NCBI GenBank assembly: GCA_964036315.1
Contig: OZ038479.1
Location: forward strand, 55,103,746-55,167,745
DNA: 64,000 nucleotides
Reading direction: 5' to 3'
Source of the DNA: Acanthosepion esculentum
Lineage: Eukaryota > Mollusca > Cephalopoda > Sepiida > Sepiidae
Program-made: the position numbers and the translations under genes
The notes under the pieces: model-generated
Database searches by the model: none
Told to the model about the DNA's origin: nothing
Seen by the model: only the letters and a program-made list of their open reading frames with translations
Shown here: positions 11,841-22,269 of the stretch, in pieces
Numbering within the stretch: the stretch's first letter is position 1
Layout of the letters: every line of letters starts with the position of its first letter

Positions 11841-12070
11841 ACCAGGAGATAACTGATAACGGACATCCATCAAACATGGCTCGTGGAACTAGAACAGTCT
11901 ACCCCAGTGATCGAAATAAAGGGTTCGGTTCGAAATTCCAACCACCTGAAGAAGGCCGGAGCATACAACGGCTGAAACGTTGTGACAAATATGGTGACAA
12001 AGATGAGGACAATAGTCCGACTAATGTAAATACTGTACATAATACCTCATCTCAGAAATATAGACAGACC
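11841..12070 (+). mobile_element. SINE S3, 5'-truncated, right arm of inverted pair
   Basis: Inverted partner of 11534-11838 that lacks the tRNA-like head and begins at the CAGGAGATAACTG word. The hammerhead-like core is kept at 11946-11977, with GGCCG facing CGGCT, so the base pair next to the core is a G-U wobble. The tail ends directly at the right target duplication 12071-12086. Confidence 0.75.
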
Positions 12071-12139
12071 CAGAGTGATATTGATATATAAAATAGATAT
12101 GAATAGATTTATCTCAACAGAGAGAAAGAGAATGAAACT

Positions 12140-12565
12140 GTTGTTTAAGAGTAAGTGTCATTGCTGACACTGTAGTTTGAACCTAGATTGCCAGTGAGCA
12201 ACACAGGCAATTCCATTATTAAGTAGATCACATGATCATAAAGGAAGTGTATAAATAGGAAGCAGCATGAATATATAATCACTGTTCACTCTTCTTGTCT
12301 ATCCACTATTGGTATGCGTTCACTCTCTCTACTACTATACGGATTACGATTCTCTTCTGATCATTATACTATTTGGCGATTACTACTTGAACAAGTATTA
12401 CTAGTGCGGACATTATTGGAAGGCATTACTACTACTAGTACCGGCATCTACGAAGTCTCAACTACAATGAGCATTATTTGAAGTGACAACGAGCTTTTGT
12501 TTGACATAACAAAAGTGACAAACAAAGCCATCCAACACCACAAAAGAAATAATTATTGATACAAT
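12140..12565 (+). promoter_or_regulatory. Possible solo LTR or orphan promoter with TATA box
   Basis: A less AT-rich stretch with a good TATA box (TATAAATAG, 12250-12258), an initiator-like TTCACTC about 30 bases on, and then a run of ATTACTAC/CTACTACT words. It has no open frame. It starts TGTTG and could end GATACA, like an LTR, but I see no target duplication and no second copy, so a solo LTR is only a guess. Confidence 0.35.
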
Positions 12566-12589
12566 AATAATGCTCTCTTTGGTAGGTAA

Positions 12590-13010
12590 GATAAGTATAT
12601 TTTTATTTCACAGCATTACAAACATGTAAGCAAAGAAATAATTTTACTGATATATCAAAAGATTCCATTTAATAACACTTAGGTCTCATGAATAATACAG
12701 AAAATGCAATATTAATGTTAATATTTAAAGATTCCATTTAATGACACTTAAGTTTTATGAAAAATACTGAAAATATAAAAACAAGTTAAATATTAATAAT
12801 TGTTTCATCTGAGAAATTCAGAACTATTTAAAAATGTTTTGTCTACATTCACGCAAGAGGGTGCTGAATAGCTCTTGGCTACATTTTATTTTATAATTAG
12901 ACAATAATAAAAAAAATTACTTGAATAAATAAATGACAATTTATACACTGCAATATTTAAACTCTATATGTGCACCATGCAGCAATGGTGAAACTTTGAA
13001 AATATCCAAA
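12590..13010 (+). repeat. R2 fragment, copy 3 upstream part
   Basis: Degenerate match to 27000-27450, including the TTAATATTTAAAGAT word, the CATCTGAGAAATTCAG landmark and a broken version of the conserved open frame. It is separated from the rest of this R2 copy (15270-17100) by SINE insertions. Confidence 0.5.
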
Positions 13011-13840
13011 ATGTATTAAAAGTTGGAAAATAACATTGAAAAGAAACTAATGTTTGATTCAATGGTGTTAATTACTTCAGGCCAACTCATGGTGAAACTA
13101 GAGGACAGAACTGGAGTCCTATTTCAAATCTCATCATTCCATGGGGTATGTTACATTTTAGTCTCAGTTTGGGTTTGCAGTAGTTTGTTGCTGTTGTTGG
13201 CTAATGAAATATAAGTTTGATTTGTTTCTTTCGAAATACATGTTCTTATGTTTATTGTAAAAACAAACCTTTTGTGCAAAATTCACAAAAAATAAATGTA
13301 ATTTAGGAATCTTAGTTTTGTTACTTGGATGCTAATTTAGCATTTTTCACTTAAAAGTTAATTTAATATTCTTCTCTTTGAAATGTTTAATCCTATTAGT
13401 AAATCCACTAATAATCAATCATATTTATTTAATTAATTGCATAATCTGGATTTATTTCTAGCAGTTAAAAACAAAATGTTGAATTTTTACCACACTTCCA
13501 ATACCATAATAGAAAATTTTAAATTTATTTGCTTTAAAGAAATTTGTTAATCAGATTTTTTTGTCTGTCTTACAATTATTAACAACTGTCAAGAAAGTTC
13601 ACTTTAATAATCTTTTGTTATTTTTAAGTCTTTTCTTCTGAAGACATTTTTCTTAGATTCTATTTTCCACTGAGAAATTTATTTAAAAATGACATTATTT
13701 TTCACAAATTTAATAGTTTTCTCTATGATATTGTTATTTTGGTTGGTTGTTTTTGCTTAGTGGCACATCAACCTCTGTAGGCTATGTAATACAGGAATCT
13801 AAATATTTTGTATGCAATTTTATTTTTGGAAATAATAATG
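13011..13840. other. AT-rich noncoding stretch
   Basis: No supported gene or repeat family. A 63-codon open frame at 13023-13214 has no recognisable features. Confidence 0.4.
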
Positions 13841-14097
13841 ATTGACACAAGTCTTACTAATTAACCCATAGCTGGAGGAAGAGGACGTAAATTCATACCT
13901 TTTCCAAGGTTATTTCCACATAGGTGAATATAACGAACCCAACTGGAATACAGCTCACCGATTAATAATTCTGAGCCATTATCCATTACACCACCCGCAC
14001 TTGGTATTCCCAAACAGTTACCCATTGACCAGGTTCAATGTTGCTTAACTTTGGTGATGGTACTGGAACCAGTTTCATATGTGATGTTGCTATAAGC
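13841..14097 (-). mobile_element. SINE S2, copy with 5S rRNA-like head
   Basis: On the minus strand: a 5S-like head (14097-13995), a tRNA-like part (GTGTAATGGATAATGGCTC), a central segment (TTATATTCACC...), and a 3' end with AGCTATGGGTTAATTAGTAAG. The central segment is shared with S1. Further copies are at 14480-14630, 52660-52945, 55540-55735 and 60255-60360. Confidence 0.75.
13995..14097 (-). ncRNA. 5S rRNA-derived promoter module of SINE S2
   Basis: The minus strand keeps the two diagnostic parts of the 5S internal promoter: A box AAAGTTAAGCAACAT (14053-14039) and C-box-like TGTTTGGGAATACC (14016-14003), in the correct order. About 11 bases between them are missing, so this is not a functional 5S gene. 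It heads a repeat and would serve as a pol III promoter. Confidence 0.75.
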
Positions 14098-14479
14098 TGA
14101 TACTGTTATCTCTAACAAATATATTGAGAAAATTTATTTTTTATAATTTTTTTTCTTACTCAAAAATATGTTAAAAGATGTAAGTTGAATTTTAGTTTAG
14201 TTACTCATTACAACCAGAAAGTAGAAACAAATGTAATACTTTTATTCTACAAAATTAATGAAAAAGCCATTTAAGAATGTTGTTATGCAAATTTAATATC
14301 ATATAATTAAATTTTTATCCTAAACTTATTATAAAACCATGCATTTCTAAGAGTCAATATTTTTCTTTAAGTTTGATTGAACAATTCATTTTCGATAGCT
14401 TATCAACACATTGCTGATCATTTAAAGCCTGAAAATATTTTTAGATCATAAGAATTTTTTTTTTTTGAGATAATAAAGC
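14098..14479. other. AT-rich spacer, part of a local duplication
   Basis: No gene. The bases at 14245-14320 (CTACAAAATTAATGAAAAA...) recur at 14668-14740, each time after an S2 SINE, so SINE plus flank seems to have been duplicated locally. Confidence 0.45.
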
Positions 14480-14635
14480 TTTAGTGATATAAGTCTTACA
14501 AATTAACCCATAGCTGGGGGGGGGGGAGAAAAGGTGGATCCATACCTTGCCCAAGGGTATTTGCATGTAAGTGAATATAACAAACCCAACTGGAATTGGA
14601 ACTTGGCTCTCTGTCAATTTTAGTTTATCACTAAA
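14480..14635 (-). mobile_element. SINE S2, truncated copy
   Basis: The minus-strand 3' two thirds of S2 (central segment and AGCTATGGGTTAATTTGTAAG end), lacking the 5S-like head. It carries a run of ten or more G at about 14517-14527. Confidence 0.7.
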
Positions 14636-15269
14636 AACTTAAAATAGAAGCAAAAGGTTTTTATACTACAAAATTAATGAAAAATCATTTATTAAGAATT
14701 TTGTTATGTAAAATTAATGTCACATAATTAAATGCATTGAATTTACTCTCATATTTTTAGATATTGTAAATGAGGTATTTTTTCTAGATATTTCCTCATC
14801 ATAAGAAAGTATATTTATGACAAAGTCAGTAGGCATAAAAATTGCTATTTCATTTCTTATTAATAAAATAAGTTATTCTCATGTTTGTGCTTTATGTCAT
14901 ATTTTTGTTACAGAATTTATATTTCCAATATGGTTTTTGTTTCATTAAAACAGTTTTAAGCTGGATAATTCAAAGATTAAAATGCATATAACATTTCACA
15001 CACCCTTGCTAACAAGGTGAGAGGTGATGGGTCCTAAGTTTTGCCAAATCAATTGTAATAAGACCTTAAAAAAGAAAAAATATATACCAAGATGAAGAGG
15101 TTTAACATTTCAAACCAAATTATGCTCTCAATGCCTGAATTGTTTTTAAATTTCTTTAACCAACTACAGTTGTGAATTATTGAAAAGTAAAGTGAAACAA
15201 AAGTAGTTGTTCCACTGGTGGTGGGATTTATACTTTCTTTTGTGATATGTTTTGCCATTATGTTTTCAT
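14636..15269. other. Noncoding, R2-related
   Basis: No gene. The part 15170-15275 resembles 16350-16460 (shared CCACTGGTG and GCCATTATGTTTTCATTA words), so it looks like an internal duplication of R2 sequence. The minus-strand frame 15049-15258 lies in this repeat and is not supported. Confidence 0.4.
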
Positions 15270-15653
15270 TACAAAGTTAAGAATGCTACAAATCAAAAAA
15301 ATAAACAAATTAACAAGTGCACAATTTTCATTGCACAAAATACAGAAAGGGTTTATGGCTTAACAGTAAAAAATATGGAAAAGTGAATCAGTGAACAGAG
15401 TTCAAATTCTGGGTAAGATAGTTTATGTTCCCTTTGCAATTTTATTTGAAAAAGTTTTAACTTATTTTATTAAAGACTCAGAATGTTTATAACATTTTGA
15501 TATATAATAAATCAAAATACATATTTACCTTATTCTTGAAAATATAGGAGGGGTTTGTGGCCTAATAGTAAACAATATGCAAAATTAAATCAGTGAATGG
15601 AGTTCAAATTCTGGCCAAGATAGTTTGCATTCACTTTGCACCGATATCTCAAC

Positions 15654-15665
15654 TGTTCTAACACA
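15654..15665. repeat. 12-bp target site duplication, left
   Basis: TGTTCTAACACA is present here and at 16153-16164, bracketing the second inverted S3 pair. Joining the flanks gives an uninterrupted S5/R2 sequence as in the other copies. Confidence 0.85.
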
Positions 15666-15670
15666 GAGTC

Positions 15671-15746
15671 TGTCTATATTTCTGAGATGAGGTATTATGT
15701 ACAGTATTTACATTAGTCGGACTATTGTCCTCATCTTTGTCGCCAT
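15671..15746 (-). mobile_element. SINE S3 tail fragment, left arm of second inverted pair
   Basis: Minus-strand S3 tail only (GGCGACAAAGATGAGGACAA through the end). The outermost bases match the end of the S3 copy near 12000-12065. Confidence 0.7.
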
Positions 15747-15873
15747 ATAAAACATGCAATGGTAAAAACATGCAATGATAACAGCAAAAATTGCAATATG
15801 AGCACTGGTAAAAAATGGGTGCTGAAAACATTAGGTTTATAATACCCAGAAATTCATACCCAGATGTCCTCAA

Positions 15874-16152
15874 GGACACATGGCACAGTGGATAAAGGTG
15901 TTGGTTAGATCCAGTGACAGACCCAAAGAGTGTGAGTTCAATACCCGGTTAAGGCAGTGGAGAACTTTCAGAGTGGAAAATTAGCAGGAGATAACTGATA
16001 ACTGATGTCCATCAAACATGGCAAGTGGAACTAGAACAGTCTACCCCATTGATTGAAATAAAGGGTTCAGTTCGAAATTCCAACCACCTGAAGAAGACCG
16101 GAATGTTGTGACAAATATGGTGACAAAGATGAGGACAATAATCCGACTAATG
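15874..16152 (+). mobile_element. SINE S3, right arm of second inverted pair
   Basis: Nearly complete S3: head GGACACATGGCACAGTGG, B-box-like GAGTTCAATACCC, body and tail. An internal deletion removes the stem II loop and 3' side of the hammerhead-like core around 16097-16105, so the core is lost here. It ends at the target duplication 16153-16164. Confidence 0.75.
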
Positions 16153-17189
16153 TGTTCTAACACATTTTATTAAAAAAACAGCGTATTTCTCAGATAATAT
16201 TTTGCTTATAAAATTCATATTTATTTGACTCTGGAAAATATGAGTTTATTTAATCCATGTAGAAAAAATACACCTTAAAATTTTTATACTGATTTGTCTT
16301 GTTTGCATCTCTCTTTATAAATGTTTGACTGGCCAGCATGAAATTTATATTATGTTTTCTCTTGTGATATATTTGCCATTATGTTTTCATTATAATTTTC
16401 AATGAAAATCACCAGAAACCTAGACTGAAACAAAACTAGTTGCCCCACTGGTGATGGTGGTAGAGGGGGATCTTGAAATAGGCTTTTGGCTGTGAAATGA
16501 GTTGTCCCAAAGATTAGAATGCCATGAATCATGAAAAAAATTAATAAATGTACAACATTCATTGCACCAAAAATAGGAGAGGTTTATGGCTTAATAGTGA
16601 AAAATATGGAAAACTGAATCAATGAACAGAGTTCAAATCCTCGGTAAGACATATAAAGTATCAGCTATCTGTTGCGAACTATTTCTATAAAATTTCTATA
16701 AAATTTCTATAAAGTTTCTTCTTTCATTTCCGTGAGTGCACGGCTCTTTTTTTATGTTTCCTTTGCACTTTTACCCCAAAGTTTTAACACATTTTATTAA
16801 AAACTCCAAATATTTATATTTTGATATACAATAAATCAAAATGCATATTTATCTTATTCTTGAATATATGAATTTATTTCATTCATGTACACAAAAATGC
16901 ATACCAATTTTTTTATTTGTCCTATTTGCATATATAAATGTTTGACAGACCTCCATGAAGTTTATACAAATTATATTTTCTCTTGTGATATGATTTTCCT
17001 GTTATGTTTTCAATATAAATTTCAATTAAAATGCAGTTTCTCACATTTCAATTGTGACTTACCAGATAACATTTTTACGTATATTGGGTGAAAAGGTTCA
17101 TCCACAACCTTGCTAAAATATAGTTCTTATGTTAGCGTTTTTTCCTTTTCAAAGAGAAATTCTTAAAATATATTAACAAGATTAAGCTG

Positions 17190-17551
17190 GATGACATTGC
17201 ATGTATCTTTTCAGCTATGAATTACTTACGAACAGACCGACATAATGCACAAGAATATGGTGTTTCTCTAGTGTGATGTTGTACAAGTCATTTCACATTT
17301 GAAGAAAGTAAAAAGAATGCACTAGAGAGTTTATAAGAATATATACTCTCCCTTATGTGCACAATTATAGTATTTTTTTAATCTATTACATTTGAAAAAC
17401 ACTAACTCCCTTCTCTGTGTATTTGCATATAGAATTCCCCATATGATTTAACTGTAGATCCAGAAACATTACACAAATATAGTTTCAATCCAGTCTGTGT
17501 TTGTATATGGCACTCCAGAGATGACTTCTGTGAAAATACATATCAACAAAC
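17190..17551 (-). pseudogene. Decayed fingers downstream of the ZNF2 stop
   Basis: Reading on past the ZNF2 stop on the minus strand gives a finger broken by two stops ([13 protein letters not shown]), then an eroded finger around 17420-17490 and the conserved terminal pair relic at 17190-17350 (L-V-Q-H-H-T-R-E-T-P-Y-S-C). The ancestral array was at least three or four fingers longer. Confidence 0.7.
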
Positions 17552-18934
17552 TTAACAGGAGTGTGATTTATCACCAATGTGTGTTCGCATGTGGTGCTCC
17601 AAATATGACTTCAGCAAAAATGATGATCCACAAATTTCACAAGAATATAGTTTTGCTTCACTGTGTTTTCGCATATGGCGTGCCAAATGTGATTTCTGCA
17701 AAAATGCAGAATCACAATGTTCACAAGAATATGGTTTCTCTCCAGTATGTGTTCGCATATGGCACTCCAAACATGACTTTCTTGAAAATGCAGCTCCACA
17801 AACTTCACAAGAATATGGCTTTTCCCCAGTGTGTGTTCGCCTATGGAGCCATAAAGATGATTTCTGTGAAAATGTAGATCCACAAATTTCACACGAATAT
17901 GGTTTTTCTCCAGTATGTGTTTGCAAATGGCACTCCAAAGATGACTTCTGTGAAAATGCAGATCCACAAATTTCACAGGAGTATGGTTTCTCTCCGGTAT
18001 GTGTTCGTATATGGCGCTCTAAACGTGATTTCAGGAAATACGCCGATCCACAAACTTCACAAGAATATGGCTTCTCCCCAGTATGTGTTTGCATGTGGCA
18101 CTCCAAACATGACTTCCTTGAAAATGAAGATCCACAAATTTCACAAGAATATGGTTTCTCTCCTGTGTGTGTTCGTTTATGGAGCCGCAAGTATGACTTT
18201 TGCGAAAATGCATTTCCACAAACTTCACAAGAATATGGCTTCTCTCCAGTGTGTGTTTGCATATGGCGCTCCAAAGATGATTTTTGAGAAAATGCAGATC
18301 CACAAACTCCACAAGAAAATGGTTTCTCTCCAGTGTGTGTTCGCATATGGCGCTCCAAACATGACTTCAGTAAAAATGCAGATCCACAAACTTCGCAAGC
18401 ATACGGTTTCTCTCCAGTGTGTGTTCGCATATGATTCACCAAATGTGACTTCTGCAAAAACGAAGATCCACAAACTTTACAAGAATATGGTTTCTCTCCA
18501 GTATGTGTTCGCATATGGCACTCCAAATATGAATTTCTTGAAAATGCAGACCCACAAACTTTACAAGAATATGGTTTCTCCCCAGTGTGTGTTCGCATAT
18601 GCCGCATCAAATGTGACTTCTGCAAAAAGGAAGATCCACAAATGTCACAAGAATATGGTTTTTCTCCAGTATGTGTTCGCATGTGCCGCTTTAAACATGA
18701 CTTCCGTGAAAATGCTGAACCACAAACATTGCAATTATATGGCTTTTCCCCAGTATGTGTTCGCATATGGCGCTCCAAATGTGACTTCACCAAGAATGCT
18801 GATCCGCAAACTTCACAAGAATAGGGTTTCATTCCCTTGTGTAGATGCATATGTCTCACCAAATAGGAGTTCGCTGAAGATACAGATCCACAAAATTCAA
18901 AAGAATATGGTTTCTCGCCACCGTTTGTTTCCAT
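17552..18934 (-). CDS. C2H2 zinc-finger protein, 16 fingers, subfamily A (ZNF2)
   Basis: A 460-codon ORF made almost wholly of tandem C2H2 fingers of 28 residues with TGEKP linkers. Finger 1 (about residues 11-33) has Phe in place of the first Cys and should not bind zinc; fingers 2-16 have all four ligands. Variation between fingers falls mainly on helix positions -1, 3 and 6, for example V/H/R, R/C/R, Q/Y/L and R/C/C, while position 2 is always Ser. Such proteins act in the nucleus as sequence-specific DNA binders; the target is unknown and no KRAB, BTB or other effector domain is visible. The ATG at 18934 follows a TAA directly, within a decayed finger, so the coding start is either here or the 5' end is truncated. 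The ORF ends inside a linker with decayed fingers beyond. Confidence 0.8.
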   Translation of the reverse strand: METNGGEKPYSFEFCGSVSSANSYLVRHMHLHKGMKPYSCEVCGSAFLVKSHLERHMRTHTGEKPYNCNVCGSAFSRKSCLKRHMRTHTGEKPYSCDICGSSFLQKSHLMRHMRTHTGEKPYSCKVCGSAFSRNSYLECHMRTHTGEKPYSCKVCGSSFLQKSHLVNHMRTHTGEKPYACEVCGSAFLLKSCLERHMRTHTGEKPFSCGVCGSAFSQKSSLERHMQTHTGEKPYSCEVCGNAFSQKSYLRLHKRTHTGEKPYSCEICGSSFSRKSCLECHMQTHTGEKPYSCEVCGSAYFLKSRLERHIRTHTGEKPYSCEICGSAFSQKSSLECHLQTHTGEKPYSCEICGSTFSQKSSLWLHRRTHTGEKPYSCEVCGAAFSRKSCLECHMRTHTGEKPYSCEHCDSAFLQKSHLARHMRKHSEAKLYSCEICGSSFLLKSYLEHHMRTHIGDKSHSC

Positions 18935-19225
18935 TTAGCACACTAAATCTGATTGCCTTATATAAATTTACAAACTTCACAAGAATATATCTTCTAATGT
19001 TTATTCATTTGTAAAATGCTATTTTTGTTGGAAATACAAAGTGCACATTTTAAAGTGCATAATTTCTTGTGTGTTAATATTGTCATGCTTTTGAAAAATG
19101 TAGATTGACAACTTTTACATGAAGATTGTAGCATATCTTTCTCTTTCCATGATGTCTACTTTCACTTAAACTCCCAATAATAATTGTCTTCATGTATTTG
19201 ATGATTTTCTGTCCAGCCAAAACAT
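18935..19225 (-). pseudogene. Eroded 5' part of the ZNF2 terminal exon
   Basis: From the acceptor at 19226-19227 the minus strand reads D-V-L-A-G-Q-K-I and stays open for about 45 codons before a TGA. A degenerate finger (L-K-C-A-L-C...N-S-I-L-Q-M-N-K-H) and another with a one-base frame slip and TAA (D-L-V-C-stop) follow, up to the ATG at 18934. It now probably serves as 5' untranslated sequence. Confidence 0.6.
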
Positions 19226-19227
19226 CT
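19226..19227 (-). other. 3' splice acceptor of the ZNF2 exon
   Basis: The minus strand reads a pyrimidine tract ending CTTCACAG, followed by ATGTTTTGGCTGGACAG, as at the other subfamily A loci. Confidence 0.7.
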
Positions 19228-20370
19228 GTGAAGAAAAAGTAATAAAAGTTATACTAACAGAGACATAATGTATGAAATCAGTTTACACTGCAATAGATAT
19301 ATAAGACATATATTAAGGCTAGTTGGGCCCAGCAGATGGACACACTAATGCAGCAGTCAGAAGATCAAATACATTGTTAGCTGATATTTTGCAAAACAAG
19401 ATTGCTTAACTATCCAAATTTGTCCAATAAAGAAATTGTTCTACCTGCAGAATGATGTATAAAAAGAAATGTAATAATTTTCATGTCTACAGTTGTTTCT
19501 ATTTCTTTGGATATCAATCCAGATGAAGATAGGTTTGCTAATTTTATAATCCAATATAGAATTACCTACTAAGCTTACAAACATTAAAAGTTGAAACATT
19601 TCTTTCTTGAAGAATGCATATTTACTGAGAGTAAATGAAGCGAACGCCTTTGGTAACAAAGTGAAAAGTCCAAGGCATTTACACAACTGAACCAAAACAG
19701 CATGCCAGAAGGTATGCCCTCACTTGTCCATAAGGTGAAAGGTTAAACAATAGTTCTCTTAAAACCCTGCCATTACTTTCAAAACTTCACACCATAAATC
19801 AAATGAGATATGGAAGAACAAACCTATAACAATCAAGAAATCTGTTTTTTCTTTAATGACACAAAGAAACAAACCCTATGACTATTTAAGCTTTTTATGA
19901 AACTTTCAATTGCTTCACTAAAAAGGAATATAAAAAATGAAAGATATGGAGAAAAAGATTAAAAATAGACAAGTCATTCTTTTCCACATTACAATTATTA
20001 TTTGAAAACATTTTAATTATTGATGACTCAAAGTATTTCATTGACTCAAGGTCCTTTTAATTATTTTCATACAAAGATTTATTAAAAGAAAAATAAACTA
20101 GAAAAATTGGTGAAGAATTTATTGATCATTAAAATTAATGTTTTGGTTGCCTACAGCTAATAATGTCATAAAACATTAATGACACCTTCAAACATCATGC
20201 AAACTTTAATGCAAAAACCCTTCCTTCAGACAAAAAAAAAAAAAATTCAGCATTTATTAAGGAAGTGTGTGAGCCAAGACATAATTCAGAATTATGTTTT
20301 TGAACTTCATTTTTGATCTTTTGTAAAAAAAAAACCCCAGCAAATATGCATAAATGTACCTACAATAAGA
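19228..20370. other. ZNF2 upstream intron or intergenic region
   Basis: No gene. About 19315-19370 (GGACACACTAATGCAGCAGTC) matches the corresponding position upstream of ZNF1 (2590-2640), ZNF5 (54560-54600) and ZNF6 (61990-62040), so intronic sequence was duplicated along with the exon. The minus-strand frame 19441-19695 is not recognisable. Confidence 0.5.
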
Positions 20371-20565
20371 CATAATGGCAAAACAATGGTTTTTCCTTTG
20401 ACATCGCTTTTTAACTACCTTCACTCTTCGACAAGGTTTACTTTTTTTTTTAAAAACAATGATTAGTATTTTAATAAAATCTAAACATATGATGAAAGTG
20501 AACTTATATATTTTCTTTGTTTGTGAGAATTTACAACAAAAATAATAAACGCTATTTATTAAATC
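20371..20565 (+). mobile_element. Half copy of the foldback MITE
   Basis: One arm and a little interior of the MITE (TTTTTAACTACCTTCACTC, then AACAATGATTAGTATTTTAA). The S1 SINE follows at 20618 and probably interrupts it. Confidence 0.6.
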
Positions 20566-20617
20566 TCGGCTTCAGTCAATTTCCCACTGCTATAAATATG
20601 GCTTCCCTGTATCTTTT

Positions 20618-20910
20618 GTGGAGTAATGGATAGCAGCTAGGATTTAGAAATTGGAGAGCCGAGTTCAAATTCCAGTCGAGTCCATTACATTTCACTTACA
20701 TGCTACTACCCTTGGGAAATGTATGCATCCTCTTCTTCTCCACCCAGCTATGGGTAAATAGCAGGACAGACTGGGTTCTATAGCCTTAGACAGCAACTAG
20801 TCTACCACAGAAAGAAATGGCAACCTACTGTGGGAAAAAAAACTGCCTTATCAGTCATGTATCAAAAGATACATGATCACCTAAGCATGTATCACTCATG
20901 GCACATAACT
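20618..20910 (+). mobile_element. SINE S1, copy 1 (tRNA-derived)
   Basis: The A-box region GTGGAGTAATGGATAGCAGC and B box GAGTTCAAATTCCAG are followed by a central segment (ATTTCACTTACATGCTACTA...), the AGCTATGGGTAAATAGCAGG word and GACTGGGTTCTATAGCC. Copy 2 at 46813-47106 aligns throughout. The central segment is shared with S2. Confidence 0.8.
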
Positions 20911-21240
20911 GATGGACTGAACTTTCCTCTATGGCACCGAGATTTTATGAAATTCAGTGCAGTACTAGATGGGTATGGTCTTATCATTTTACAGTTGAAA
21001 TGACCAGATGTAACTGTAAGTTCTATGCTAACAGTTTCTTCTGTTACACTTCTAGCTTGGGGAACTCTCTTTTGGACGTTTGCTTCCCAGTCAATATTGA
21101 TCTTCAAAAATTTAAATGCAATGTCATCTTCTGTCTTCTTACTCCTTTTATTGTCCTCTCTCTTTAGTAGCTTTTCTCATATTCTCTAACACTCAGTAAC
21201 CTCTTGCATCCTAGTGCCTTTATTAAATATATAGTGAAAG
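20911..21240 (+). pseudogene. LINE family 2, 3' end
   Basis: Plus-strand reverse-transcriptase C-terminus: F-Y-E-I-Q-C-S-T-R-W, H-F-T-V-E-M-T-R-C-N-C-K-F-Y-A-N-S-F-F, then L-G-N-S-L-L-D. The 3' untranslated portion reaches a GCATCCTAGTGCC word near 21210. It directly abuts the S1 SINE. Confidence 0.7.
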
Positions 21241-21799
21241 GAACTGGTCTGGTATATTGCCATAGAAGGAGGATGAGAAAACTAAATGGATGATATTTAG
21301 GGCTTGAGTGGTATTAAGGCTTAAGTTTTATAATCTGGTAGGAAACTGGAGATAGGGGCATCCTATTATACTTAGTTTGCATGACATTTATACCCTGCCA
21401 ATACCTAATAAATAATGACCTCTTCCATTTTGATTTGTGAAAAGAAGGTAAAAGATACTACTTGGTATCACTGAGAAAATGAAAGAAGGGAAGTGCTTAA
21501 CAGTGAAAATGGAAAAATTTGTCAATTTCAGATCTTTTCATATTTATGATTGTTATTGCAATATTATGTTAAAGTTGTTAAGCTCAAATGTTTAACGATG
21601 TGATAGGGGAATTTCTATGGATATTCAATTATTAACTGAAGAATTAAGAAGATTCATTAGAATATTAAAATAGGAAAACTGTATAATTTTCACGGTACTT
21701 TCTAGAGAAAGAATAATTAATATCAATGCGGTAGAGACACCTATTTTTTTTAAAACTAAATAACAGTTACCACCGAATTAAAAAAAAAGAAAAGAAAAA
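21241..21799. other. AT-rich noncoding stretch
   Basis: I see no gene, RNA or recognisable repeat here. Confidence 0.4.
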
Positions 21800-22190
21800 A
21801 GATGCATTTTTTGCTATAAACTACTAAATATTTGTTTCAAATCAGATTAAATTGTTTCTGATCAGCTAATATTCCTCAAATAAAGTTTCAGAAAAGTATA
21901 TTTTATTTTTGGAAGATTTTTTTTAAAAACGGGAATTACATTGCGATGAAAGATGACCAAAAAAAAAGGTGTTATTTTACCAAAAAAACAAAAAAACAAA
22001 CCAAACAAACAAAAAACTACTTCCAGTGGCCAGTCTATTTAAAATTTAAATTAATTTTGAAATTGAGCAAAGTAGTTTGCTTATTGGAAATAATTAAATT
22101 TAATCTATATTAGCTTGAAATTAAAAGCTTCAAGAAAGATTTTTCAGTTGTTAAAATTTATTTTTTTAACACGTGAATCTGCGAAGGTAC
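21800..22190 (+). repeat. R1 copy (plus), left arm of an inverted R1 pair
   Basis: Matches 8090-8450 (GTTTCAAATCAGATTAAATT, CTCAAATAAAGTTTC, AGCTTCAAGAAAGATTTTTC). The 3' end recurs in reverse complement near 22795-22870, giving an inverted pair about 600 bp apart. Confidence 0.55.
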
Positions 22191-22269
22191 CCTTGTCAGC
22201 GATACCCCACACCCCAAAAAGGACGCACGAGAGACTGTTTTTACTTTATCATCTTTATGGTTATTTTAT

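Larger units (their letters stand above)
15270..17100 (+). repeat. Composite repeat R2, copy 3 main part
   Basis: Contains tRNA-like S5 units at about 15345-15430, 15550-15650 and 16570-16670, followed at 16860-17090 by the R2 tail (landmarks ATGAATTTATTTCAT, CTTGTGATATGATTTT). It lies on the 3' side of the ZNF2 array and converges on it. The second S5 unit is split by an S3 insertion at 15666-16152. Confidence 0.6.

Noticed and set aside
11534..12070. The inverted S3 pair as a DNA transposon with terminal inverted repeats.
   Set aside because: Target duplications of 16 and 12 bp and arms of unequal length with internal pol III boxes fit retroposition better; single S3 copies also exist.
17577..19014. 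Long plus-strand frames opposite ZNF2 (up to 371 codons), and similar ones opposite ZNF6 (60502-61230) and ZNF1 (3287-3889).
   Set aside because: They are antisense shadows of an 84-bp in-frame repeat: if one antisense unit lacks stops, all do. The repeated peptide has no known motif.
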